NCBI GenBank assembly: GCA_963966185.1
Contig: CAWZYM010000285.1
Coordinates: 380,001 to 444,000, forward strand
DNA: 64,000 nt
Reading direction: 5' to 3'
Origin: Rhabditoides inermis
Taxonomy: Eukaryota > Nematoda > Chromadorea > Rhabditida > Rhabditidae
Shown: piece by piece, positions 12,322 to 24,500 of the stretch
How positions within the stretch are numbered: the stretch's first letter is position 1
How the letters are laid out: each line of letters starts with the position of its first letter
Made by a program: the position numbers and the translations under genes
The notes under the pieces: generated by a model
The model's input: the letters and a program-made list of their open reading frames with translations, nothing else
Told to the model about the DNA's origin: nothing
Databases searched by the model: none

Positions 12322-14880
12322 TTAGAACCGGAAGACGGCGACGAAGATAGCCAGCAGAACTGAAAAGATTTCTCCTCACTCTGTACATATCATTTTCCAC
12401 TTGAGCACTCACCCGACACAGCTCCGACCGACTTGGACGAGAAAGGATCAGCATTGCAGAACTGGATTAGAAAATGATAATATCAAAATATACATCAAGA
12501 GTATTTATTTGTACTCACCTCCTGCGGGCTGGGCAACGGCTTGACGTTCGCGGCGATCTTTGAGTAGACGTCGAGCGGGCAGAAGTCGTCTTTGCAGCCG
12601 GGAACCTGAAAGTTAGGCGTCCACACCTGAACCACAGTCGCGGCACTTACGTTCTTGGTGATCGGCGCGAAGGTGACGTTTTCGTTGGCGTGGTACATGA
12701 TCTGAACAAGTTTGTTCAGTCTGATAGTAGTAGCAACGTTGTATACAGTGCTTTCAATGTGCTAGATTCCGCCCGGGTTATTGTGTTCTGTTGGCTGTCT
12801 AACCCTGAAGTAGGGCGTGCCATCGTCATCAGTGTAGAGCTCGTTCATGACGGCCGAGGAGTAGAGGGGGAAGCCGTTCGGCACGGTTGCGTGCTTCGCT
12901 CCCAGTGCCCACAGATACGCAGCAATGGTCGAATCGTGCTGCAACACATCTTTATGAATGTGGCATGTCTTCCCAATTGTTCTTTTTTCAGTAGTCAGAA
13001 TGTCAAAGTACTAGTACTATACTGCTGACACTGTGAGTTTTCAGAGTGATTTCTGTTTCTTATTCACATGTGGTCTGCTAATTCCACTTATCACCGCCGA
13101 TAACGCGTCAGCTTAGGCTCACCGCCCGCTCATCTGGCTGAATCGCCTAATCGACAATGGAAAGCAGTTCTCGATCCCACTCATCAATGGCTCTTTCCTT
13201 GTTAGATAGCTGGCAAAGGAATGTAGATTCTGATAAGCGAACATAGCGAGCGAGCAGTGATTCTATAAGCCTATAAGCAGAACGAAAAAATACAGATAAG
13301 CTAAACCTAGTGTTACGTTAATATTTACAAAATTCATGAGTCTGAAACACTCACGGCCGAGAAGACATAGTACTTGGTCTTGTTGACGAATCCGCACTTG
13401 CTGGCGTCGACGCCCTTGTTGCACGTCACCTTGCGGTTCATGTTGTCCAGGATCGTGTTCACCCTGATGACATGATATGTATTATAATAAACGAAAAAAA
13501 TAGTAATACTATCTTTGCGTAACTTTCATAAGGTTAAAGGCTTGTTTGAAAACAAACTGCGTGAGCAACGTTGTGTATCACAAGGTTCTTTTCCACTCAC
13601 ATGGATCCTCCCCTGGTCTTTTTGATCTCGAGACCGATGTCGACGTTGTTCACGGGGCTGTAACCTGAAATGGAATAGAAACACGTATATAATTGACTAT
13701 TGTTTTAAAATTTATCAGCTTTGTTGTGACAGAACATGATCATACCGGCTCCGTCCTGGAAGTCATCGACGATGTCGCTGATGGGGCTGAGCTTGGCATA
13801 GAAGTCGTCGTTCGCCCACGCGTCACGGTCGCCCTCCTTGAAGTAGATCCTCTGAAAGCGGGAACAGTCGACTCGGGGTCGGGGGCCGCCTGACTGCGAC
13901 TCGCCTCGATCTTGATCGTGTCGGCGGGGATCCAGAGGTTGTCGAGGTTGACGGGCATGCCGGTCTTGTTGTTCAGCACGTCCAGCACCTCGGACACGTT
14001 CTTCTGCGCGAGGAACGCCTGCACCTCCTTGGTGTTCTTGGCCGCGTCCCACAGCTTGTAGCGGCGCGGGCAGATCCAGTCCGGGTTGGCGATCTAGAAA
14101 GCCTTTTTTTGCAGCCGACCTTTTTTTGAAACTCACAAAGTCGGTGTCGTCATCGACGGTGTGAATGGCGATCGGCACGAATCCGGACGGCCAGGTGACA
14201 TTGAGATTGTTGACCGTGTTGTAGGCGTCAAAGAAGGACGCGTTCGGCATCTGACCCCACCTGGAATATAACATAGAGAAGTATTTCACCTTTTTTCAAA
14301 AAAAAAAACGACACCCACTCACCGGTTATCGGTGTTGGCGTTGTACTTCGGCTGTCCGTACATGCCGATCAGGTTCGACATGGCCGAGATGATGGTGCGG
14401 TTCACGTCGGTGGAGCGGACGTAGATCTAGAACAGTGACTTCTATTGACAGACTGAATCTTTGCACCCACCTCGTGCGAGTTGTACTGCGGCGAGAGGAA
14501 GCCGGTGTCGACGTAGCGAGTGCTGATCTTGCTGCCGAGAATCACGTGCTGCGCCATGCCCCTCTGCAATACACCATTATTACGTTGAATCGCGCTCATC
14601 TCCCGTCCGCACCGGCGAGAGCTGTCCCCATCCCGATCCGCCGAACGTCCAGTTAGCCTCCTTGATCGGGTCCGACGGGAACGTCATCGTCGGCGAGCGG
14701 TCACCGTGACGCCAGATCTACGCACAATACATTCGACACTATTGTTGTGAAATCGCAAAGGAAACGTACAGCTTGGACGATCTGTAGGGTGAGAGTCTTG
14801 TTGTTCCACTGCACCTTGACGGGATCATTTTGTGCTAGAGCAACAGCGGCACACGCCGCAATGAAAAGCACAGATCGCAT
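12322..14880 (-). CDS. Histidine acid phosphatase with C-terminal membrane segment
   Basis: Exons: 14770-14880, 14613-14717, 14471-14563, 14323-14426, 14137-14260, 13905-14093, 13746-13851, 13601-13664, 13355-13463, 12804-12938, 12651-12701, 12519-12605, 12413-12461, 12322-12359. All phases agree and give 454 residues, the usual family length. Residues 1-16 form a signal peptide. The RHGDRSP motif starts at residue 40 and the catalytic HD is at 336-337 (HDSTIAAY). Several N-glycosylation sequons (NKT, NWT, NAS, NRT) are present. The protein ends in a hydrophobic stretch, VLLAIFVAVFRF, directly before the stop, so it is probably membrane-anchored facing outward. Intron 13852-13904 starts with GC, not GT; its 53-nt length would break the frame if kept. 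The gene stands 385 bp upstream of its tandem paralog on the same strand. Confidence 0.92.
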
Positions 14881-15527
14881 TACCTTCAAATTGTTCTGAT
14901 AGATAAACATCTCGAAAGCAAGTACAACACTGAACAAATTGAAGGTAACACTGAATAAGGCACAACACAGTGAGCGGTATGGTTCAGTGGAGAGCTGCAG
15001 CAAACAGTTTTTTTTTTATAGCAAACACTCTGCAGCAATTGGCATCAGTGAGCTGGACCTATCATATCAAACATTGATCTCGTAGTGTCAATAAAGCGCG
15101 CGAATATCTCAAGTTCTCAGACAGACAAACGTGAATTTGTGGAAACTCAAAAAAGATGCCTATGCGATGAGCATCAGCAATGCCTGAATGTAGCAGTTTA
15201 TTCACAGCCGTTTATCGCCGGCTGGGCTTATCTCCAATTGTTGGCGTTATCAGACAAGCATCTGTTATCAGCCGCATCGACTGCATGGATTGGTGAATGG
15301 AACAACGCACTTTTTTCTGGTGCTAGCCTTTATTCAACACTCACTCGTATCACGACAAATCAATCGGCTTTGGAGACAAAATTATTACAATGAGGGGGGG
15401 GGGGGGGAAGGGAGCGAAACACACAAATGCAACATACAAATACATCAATATTTAATGTATATACAAGAACAAAAAGGTTACAAAGGCGGATCTCGTCTCC
15501 GCCTGGGAGACTACCTTCGTTACATTT
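14881..15527. other. Intergenic, with a 14-bp G run
   Basis: No coding signal. A run of 14 Gs lies at 15394-15407. On the reverse strand, ATTAAA (15451-15456) sits about 70 nt after the stop of the LEA-like gene and may be its poly(A) signal. Confidence 0.6.
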
Positions 15528-18500
15528 TCACATGAAGGTGCGCGGCGCGATGTGAATGGTGGCTCCGCTGCGGTTCTCGCGACACTCCAGAATCACCTCC
15601 ATTACTGAAAAAAGAGAACAATAGTGTTTAAATCAGGTCACCGAGTAGCACTAACTGCCTCTACTTTTAGAATTATTATAAGACACGCATAAGAGAGACA
15701 CAGAGACAGACGCGAAAACGAAAGCGAATTATATCACTGAATGTCAATGAACTATTTCCCAAAAAACAAAATTGGCAAACAAATCACTTTCACATATCCC
15801 GCCTACACACTACACGTTATTGTATCTGTTTCATATGACTCACCAACACTGCGGCAGTTCTTCGGCCAAGGACGCTCCTCGCCAATCGGCCGGGCTGAAA
15901 TGGTATCGATACGTCCATGTCGAAACACGACAACTACACCTTCGATGGAACGCGGCTTCTCGACGGTGCGTGTGCCAGTGCCCGCGATGGCCAGACCACC
16001 CGCAACGCCTGCAGCAGCCGCGGCCAGAGAGGTCGCGTCGCTCTTCACGCAGTGATCAATCACCTCGAATCCATCATCTGAAATGGAAAATTCTGAAAAT
16101 GATGCAAATTAGAACTTATGCCATACCCGATGAGTGACGCTCGTGTCCGAAGCCGTCAGACTCGTCAGAACCGAGTCCCTTTGTGTCGATGTTCATTTCG
16201 ACCACTTCCATTGTGCCGGATCCCAAATCGTTAACAGTATCGCCGTTGTCAGCAGCAACAGATCCGGTAAGTTTGCCGACCTTCTTGACAGTGTCAGATC
16301 TCATGTCCTTCACAGAATTGACACCGTCGCCCATCTTGTCAGCAGCAGACGAGCCGAATCCCTTGATCGCATCGAAACTGTCTCCGACCTTGTCCGAGGC
16401 AGCAGATCCGGCGTCCTTCACGGCATCCACTCCATCTCCGAGCTTGTCGGAAGCGGCAGATCCAAGCTCGTCGACCTTCTTGACAGCATCAGATCCCATT
16501 TCCTTCACAGAATCGACTCCGTCGCCCATCTTGTCAGCAGCAGACGAGCCAAATCCTTTGATCGCGTCGAAACCGTCTCCGACCTTGTCCGAGGCAGCAG
16601 ATCCGGCGTCCTTCACGGCATCCACTCCATCTCCGAGCTTGTCGGAAGCGGCAGATCCAAGCTCGCCGACCTTCTTGACAGCATCAGATCCCATGTCCTT
16701 CACAGAATCGACTCCGTCGCCCATCTTGTCAGCAGCAGACGAACCAAATCCCTTGATCGCGTCGAAACCGTCTCCGACCTTGTCCAAGGCAGCAGATCCG
16801 GCGTCCTTCACGGCATCGACTCCATCTCCGAGCTTGTCGGAAGCGGCAGAACCAAGCTCGCCGACCTTCTTGACATCATCAGATCCCATGTCCTTCACAG
16901 AATCGACCTTGTCGCCCATCTTGTCAGCAGCAGAAGAGCCAAATCCCTTGATCGCGTCGAAACCGTCTCCGACCTTGTCCGACGCAGCAGATCCGGCGTC
17001 CTTCACGGCATCCACTCCATCTCCGAGCTTGTCGGAAGCGGCAGATCCAAGCTCGCCGACCTTCTTGACAGCATCAGATCCCATGTTCTTAACAGAATCG
17101 ACTCCGTCGCTCATCTTGTCAGCAGCAGACGAACCGAATCCCTTGATCGCATCGAAACCGTCTCCGACCTTGTCCGAGGCAGCAGATCCGGCGTCCTTCA
17201 CGGCATCCACTCCATCTCCGAGCTTGTCGGAAGCGGCAGATCCAAGCTTGCCGACCTTTTTGACAGCATCAGAACCCATGTCCTTCACAGAATCGACTCC
17301 GTCGCCCATCTTGTCAGCAGCAGACGAGCCAACTCCCTTGATCGCGTCGAAACCGTCTCCGACCTTGTCCGAGGCAGCAGATTCGGCGTCCTTCACGGCA
17401 TCCACTCCATCTCCGAGCTTGTCGGAAGCGGCAGATCCAAGCTCGCCGACCTTCTTGACAGCATCAGATCCCATGTCCTTCACAGAATCGACTTCGTCGT
17501 GCATCTTGTCAGTTGCAGAAGAGCCAAATCCCTTGATCGCGTCGAAACCGTCTCCGACCTTGTCCGACGCAGCAGATCTGGCGTCCTTCACGGCATCCAC
17601 TCCATCTCCGAGCTTGTCGGAAGCGGCAGATTCAAGCTCGCCGACCTTCTTGACAGCATCAGATCCCATGTCCTTCACAGAATCGACTCCGTCGCTCATC
17701 TTGTCAGCAGCAGACGAACCGAATCCCTTGATCGCATCGAAACCGTCTCCGACCTTGTCCGAGGCAGCAGATCCGGCGTCCTTCACGGCATCCACTCCAT
17801 CTCCGAGCTGGTCGGAAGCGGCAGATCCAAGCTCGCCGACCTTTTTGACAGCATCAGATCCCATGTCCTTCACAGAAACGACTCCGTCGCTCATCTTGTC
17901 AGCAGCAGACGAACCGAATCCCTTGATCGCATCGAAACCGTCTCCGACCTTGTCCGAGGCAGCAGATCCGGCGTCCTTCACGGCATCCACTATATCTCCG
18001 AGCTTGTCGGAAGCGGCAGATCCAAGCTCGCCGACCTTTTTGACAGCATCAGATCTCATGTCCTTCACAGAATCGACTCCGTCGCTCATCTTGTCAGCAG
18101 CAGACGAGCCAAATCCCTTGATCGCGTCGAAACCGTCTCCGACCTTGTCCGAGGCAGCAAATCCGGCGTCCTTCACGGCATCAACTCCATCTCCGAGCTT
18201 GTCGGAAGCGGCAGATTCAAGCTCGCCGACCTTTTTGACAGCATCAGATCCCATGTCCTTCACAGAATCGACTCCGTCGCCCATCTTGTCAGCAGCAGAC
18301 GAGCCAAATCCCTTGATCGCGTCGAAACCGTCTCCGACCTTGTCTGAGGCAGCAGATCCGGCGTCCTTCACGGCATCCACTCCATCTCCGAGCTTGTCGG
18401 AAGCGGCAGATCCAAGCTCGCCGACCTTCTTGACAGCATCAGATCCCATGTCCTTCACAGAATCGACTTCGTCGTGCATCTTGTCAGTTGCAGAAGAGCC

Positions 18501-21500
18501 AAATCCCTTGATCGCGTCGAAACCGTCTCCGACCTTGACCGACGCAGCAGATCCGGCGTCCTTCACGGCATCCACTCCATCTCCGAGCTTGTCGGAAGCG
18601 GCAGATCCAAGCTCGCCGACCTTCTTGACAGCATCAGATCCCATGTCCTTCACAGAATCGACTCCGTCGCTCATCTTGTCAGCAGCAGACGAACCGAATC
18701 CCTTGATCGCATCGAAACCGTCTCCGACCTTGTCCGAGGCAGCAGATCCGGCGTCCTTCACGGCATCCACTCCATCTCCGAGCTGGTCGGAAGCGGCAGA
18801 TCCAAGCTCGCCGACCTTTTTGACAGCATCAGATCCCATGTCCTTCACAGAAACGACTCCGTCGCTCATCTTGTCAGCAGCAGACGAACCGAATCCCTTG
18901 ATCGCATCGAAACCGTCTCCGACCTTGTCCGAGGCAGCTGATCCGGCGTCCTTCACGGCATCCACTATATCTCCGAGCTTGTCGGAAGCGGCAGATCCAA
19001 GCTCGCCGACCTTTTTGACAGCATCAGATCTCATGTCCTTCACAGAATCGACTCCGTCGCTCATCTTGTCAGCAGCAGACGAGCCAAATCCCTTGATCGC
19101 GTCGAAACCGTCTCCGACCTTGTCCGAGGCAGCAAATCCGGCGTCCTTCACGGCATCAACTCCATCTCCGAGCTTGTCGGAAGCGGCAGATTCAAGCTCG
19201 CCGACCTTTTTGACAGCATCAGATCCCATGTCCTTCACAGAATCGACTCCGTCGCCCATCTTGTCAGCAGCAGACGAGCCAAATCCCTTGATCGCGTCGA
19301 AACCGTCTCCGACCTTGTCTGAGGCAGCAGATCCGGCGTCCTTCACGGCATCCACTCCATCTCCGAGCTTGTCGGAAGCGGCAGATCCAAGCTCGCCGAC
19401 CTTTTTGACAGCATCCGATCCCATGTCCTTCACAGAATCGACTCCGTCGCTCATCTTGTCAGCAGCAGACGAGCCAAATCCCTTGATCGCGTCGAAACCG
19501 TCTCCGACCTTGTCCGAGGCAGCAGATCCGGCGTCCTTCACGGCATCAACTCCATCTCCGAGCTTGTCGGAAGCGGCAGATTCAAGCTCGCCGACCTTTT
19601 TGACAGCATCAGATCCCATGTCCTTCACAGAATCGACTCCGTCGCCCATCTTGTCAGCAGCAGACGAGCCAAATCCCTTGATCGCGTCGAAACCGTCTCC
19701 GACCTTGTCTGAGGCAGCAGATCCTGCGTCCTTCACGGCATCCACTCCATCTCCGAGCTTGTCGGAAGCGGCAGATCTAAGCTCGCCGACCTTCTTGACA
19801 GCATCAGATCCCATGTCCTTAACAGAATCGACTCCGTCGCCCATCTTGTCAGCAGCAGACGAGCCAACTCCCTTGATCGCGTCGAAACCGTCTCCGACCT
19901 GGTCCGAGGCAGCAGATTTGGCGTCCTTTACGGCATCCACTCCATCTCCGAGCTTGTCGGAAGCGGCAGATCTAAGCTCGCCGACCTTCTTGACAGCATC
20001 AGATCCCATGTCCTTCACAGAATCGACTCCGTCGCTCATCTTGTCAGCAGCAGACGAGCCGAATCCCTTGATCTCATCGTAACCGTCTCCGACCTTGTCC
20101 GAGGCAGCAGATCCGGCGTCCTTCACAGCATCAACTCCATCTCCGAGCTTGTCGGAAGCGGCAGATCCAAGCTCGCCGACCTTTCTGACAGCATCAGATC
20201 CCATGTCCTTCACAGAATCGACTCCGTCGCTCATCTTGTCAGCAGCAGACGAGCCAAATCCCTTGATCGCGTCGAAACCGTCTCCGACCTTGTCCGAGGC
20301 AGCAGATCCGGCGTCCTTCACGGCATCAACTCCATCTCCGAGCTTGTCGGAAGCGGCAGATCCAAGCTCGCCGACCTTTTTGACAGCATCAGATCCCATG
20401 TCCTTCACAGAATCGACTCCGTCGCTCATCTTGTCAGCAGCAGACGAGCCAAATCCCTTGATCGCGTCAAAACCGTCTCCGACCTTGTCCGAGGCAGCAG
20501 ATCCGGCGTCCTTTACGGCATCAACTCCATCTCCGAGCTTGTCGGAAGCGGCAGATTCAAGCTCGCCGACCTTCTTGACAGCATCAGATCCCATGTCCTT
20601 CACAGAATCGACTCCGTCGCCCATCTTGTCAGCAGCAGACGAGCCAAATCCCTTGATCGCGTCGAAACCGTATCCGACCTTGTCCGAGGCAGCAGATTTG
20701 GCGTCCTTTACGGCATCCACTCCATCTCCGAGCTTGTCGGAAGCGGCAGATCCAAGCTCGCCGACCTTTCTGACAGCATCAGATCCCATGTCCTTCACAG
20801 AATCGACTCCGTCGCTCATCTTGTCAGCAGCAGACGAGCCAAATCCCTTGATCGCGTCGAAACCGTCTCCGACCTTGTCCGAGGCAGCAGATCCGGCGTC
20901 CTTCACGGCATCAACTCCATCTCCGAGCTTGTCGGAAGCGGCAGATCCAAGCTCGCCGACCTTTTTGACAGCATCAGATCCCATGTCCTTCACAGAATCG
21001 ACTCCGTCGCTCATCTTGTCAGCAGCAGACGAGCCAAATCCCTTGATCGCGTCAAAACCGTCTCCGACCTTGTCCGAGGCAGCAGATCCGGCGTCCTTCA
21101 CGGCATCAACTCCATCTCCGAGCTTGTCGGAAGCGGCAGATTCAAGCTCGCCGACCTTTTTGACAGCATCAGATCCCATGTCCTTCACAGAATCGACTCC
21201 GTCGCCCATCTTGTCAGCAGCAGACGAGCCAAATCCCTTGATCGCGTCGAAACCGTATCCGACCTTGTCCGAGGCAGCAGATCCGGCGTCCTTCACGGCA
21301 TCCACTCCATCTCTGAGCTTGTCGGAAGCGGCAGATCCAAGCTCGCCGACCTTTTTGACAGCATCAGATACCATGTCCTTCACAGAATTAACTCCGTCGC
21401 CCATCTTGTCAGCAGCAGACGAGCCAAATCCCTTGATCGCGTCGAAACCGTCTTCGACCTTGTCCGAGGCAGCAGATTCGGCGTCCTTCACGGCATCCAC

Positions 21501-24500
21501 TCCATCTCCGAGCTCGTCGGAAACGGCAGATCCAAGCTCGCCGACCTTTTTGACAGCATCAGATCCCATGTCCTTCACAGAATCGACTCCGTCGCCCATC
21601 TTGTCAGCAGCAGACGAGCCAAATCCCTTGATCGCGTCGAAACCGTCTCCGACCTTGTCCGAGGCAGCAGATCCGGCGTCCTTCACGGCATCAACTCCAT
21701 CTCCGAGCTTGTCGGAAGCGGCAGATCCAAGCTCGCCGACCTTTTTGACAGCATCAGATCCCATGTCCTTCACAGAATCGACTCCGTCGCTCATCTTGTC
21801 AGCAGCAGACGAGCCAACTCCCTTGATCGCGTCGAAACCGTCTCCGACCTTGTCCGAGGCAGCAGATTTGGCGTCCTTCATGGCGTCCACTCCATCTCCG
21901 AGCTTGTCGGAAGCGGCAGATCCAAGCTCGCCGACCTTCTTGACAGCATCAGATCCCATGTCCTTCACAGAATCGACTTCGTCGCCCATCTTGTCAGCAG
22001 CAGAAGAGCCAAATCCCTTGATCGCGTCGAAACCGTCTCCGACCTTGTCCGACGCAGCAGATCCGGCGTCCTTCACGGCATCCACTCCATCTCCGATCTT
22101 GTCGGAAGCGGCAGATTCAAGCTCGCCGACCTTTTTGACAGCATCAGATCCCATGTCCTTCACAGAATCGACTCCGTCGCCCATCTTGTCAGCAGCAGAC
22201 GAGCCAAATCCCTTGATCGCGTCGAAACCGTATCCGACCTTGTCCGAGGCAGCAGATCCGGCGTCCTTCACGGCATCCACTCCATCTCTGAGCTTGTCGG
22301 AAGCGGCAGATCCAAGCTCGCCGACCTTTTTGACAGCATCAGATACCATGTCCTTCACAGAATTAACTCCGTCGCCCATCTTGTCAGCAGCAGACGAGCC
22401 AAATCCCTTGATCGCGTCGAAACCGTCTCCGACCTTGTCTGAGGCAGCAGATCCGGCGTCCTTCACGGCATCCACTCCATCTCCGAGCTTGTCGGAAGCG
22501 GCAGATCCAAGCTTGCCGACCTTTTTGACAGCATCAGATCCCATGTCCTTCACAGAATCGACTCCGTCGCTCATCTTGTCAGCAGCAGACGAGCCAAATC
22601 CCTTGATCGCGTCGAAACCGTCTCCGACCTTGTCCGAGGCAGCAGATTTGGCGTCCTTCATGGCATCCACTCCATCTCCGAGCTTGTCGGAAGCGGCAGA
22701 TCCAAGCTCGCCGACCTTCTTGAAAGCATCAGATCCCATGTCCTTCACAGAATCGACTTCGTCGCCCATCTTGTCAGCAGCAGAAGAGCCAAATCCCTTG
22801 ATCGCGTCGAAACCGTCTCCGACCTTGTCCGACGCAGCAGATCCGGCGTCCTTCACGGCATCCACTCCATCTCCGAGCTTGTCGGAAGCGGCAATTCCAA
22901 GCTCGCCGACCTTCTTGACAGCATCAGATCCCATGTCCTTCACAGAATCGACTCCGTCGCTCATCTTGTCAGCAGCAGACGAACCGAATCCCTTGATCGC
23001 ATCGAAACCGTCTCCGACCTTGTCCGAGGCAGCAGATCCGGCGTCCTTCACGGCATCCACTCCATCTCCGAGCTGGTCGGAAGCGGCAGATCCAAGCTCG
23101 CCGACCTTTTGGACAGCATCAGATCCCATGTCCTTCACAGAAACAACTCCGTCGCTCATCTTGTCAGCAGCAGACGAACCGAATCCCTTGATCGCATCGA
23201 AACCGTCTCCGACCTTGTCCGAGGCAGCAGATCCGGCGTCCTTCACGGCATCCACTATATCTCCGAGCTTGTCGGAAGCGGCAGATCCAAGCTCGCCGAC
23301 CTTTTTGACAGCATCAGATCCCATGTCCTTCACAGAATCGACTCCGTCGCCCATCTTGTCAGCAGCAGACGAGCCGAATCCCTTGATCGCATCGAAACCG
23401 TCTCCGACCTTGCCCGAGGCAGCAGACCTGCGGTCATTCACGGCATCCACTCCATCTTCGAGCTTGTCGGAAGCGGCAGATCCAAGCTCGTCGACCTTCT
23501 TGACAGCATCAGATCCCATGTCCTTCACAGAACCGACTTCGTCGTCCATCTTGTCAGCAGCAGACGAGCCGAATCCCTTGATCGCATCGTAACCGTCTGC
23601 GACCTTGTCCGAGGCAGCAGACCCGGCGTCCTTCACGGCATCCACTCCATCTCCGAGCTTGTCGGAAGCGGCAGATCCAAGCTCGCCGACCTTTTTGACA
23701 GCATCAGATCCCATGTCCTTCACAGAATCGACTCCGTCGCCCATCTTGTCAGCAGCAGACAAGCCAAATCCCTTGATCGCGTCGAAACCGTCTCCGACCT
23801 TGTCCGAGGCAGCAGATCCGGCGTCCTTCACGGCATCCACTCCATCTCCTAGCTTGTCGGAACCGGCAGATCCAAGCTCGCCGACCTTTTTGACAGCATC
23901 AGATCCCATGTCCTTCACAGAACCGACTTCGTCGTCCATCTTGTCAGCAGCAGACGAGCCGAATCCCTTGATCGCATCGTAACCGTCTCCGACCTGGTCC
24001 GAGGCAGCAGATCCGGCGTCCTTCACGGCATCCACTCCATCTCCGAGCTTGTCGGAAGCGGCAGATCCAAGCTCGCCGACCTTCTTGACAGCATCAGATC
24101 CCATGTCCTTCACAGAACCGACTTCGTCGTCCATCTTGTCAGCAGCAGACGAGCCGAATCCCTTGATCGCATCGTAACCGTCTCCGACCTTGTCCGAGGC
24201 AGCAGATCCGGCGTCCTTCACGGCATCCACTCCATCTCCGAGCTTGTCGGAAGCGGCAGATCCAAGCTCGCCGACCTTTTTGACAGCATCAGATCCCATG
24301 TCCTTCACAGAATCGACTCCGTCGCCCATCTTGTCAGCAGCAGACGAGCCAAATCCCTTGATCGCGTCGAAACCGTCTCCGACCTTGTCTGAGGCAGCAG
24401 ATCCTGCGTCCTTCACGGCATCCACTCCATCTCCGAGCTTGTCGGAAGCGGCAGATCTAAGCTCGCCGACCTTCTTGACAGCATCAGATCCCATGTCCTT

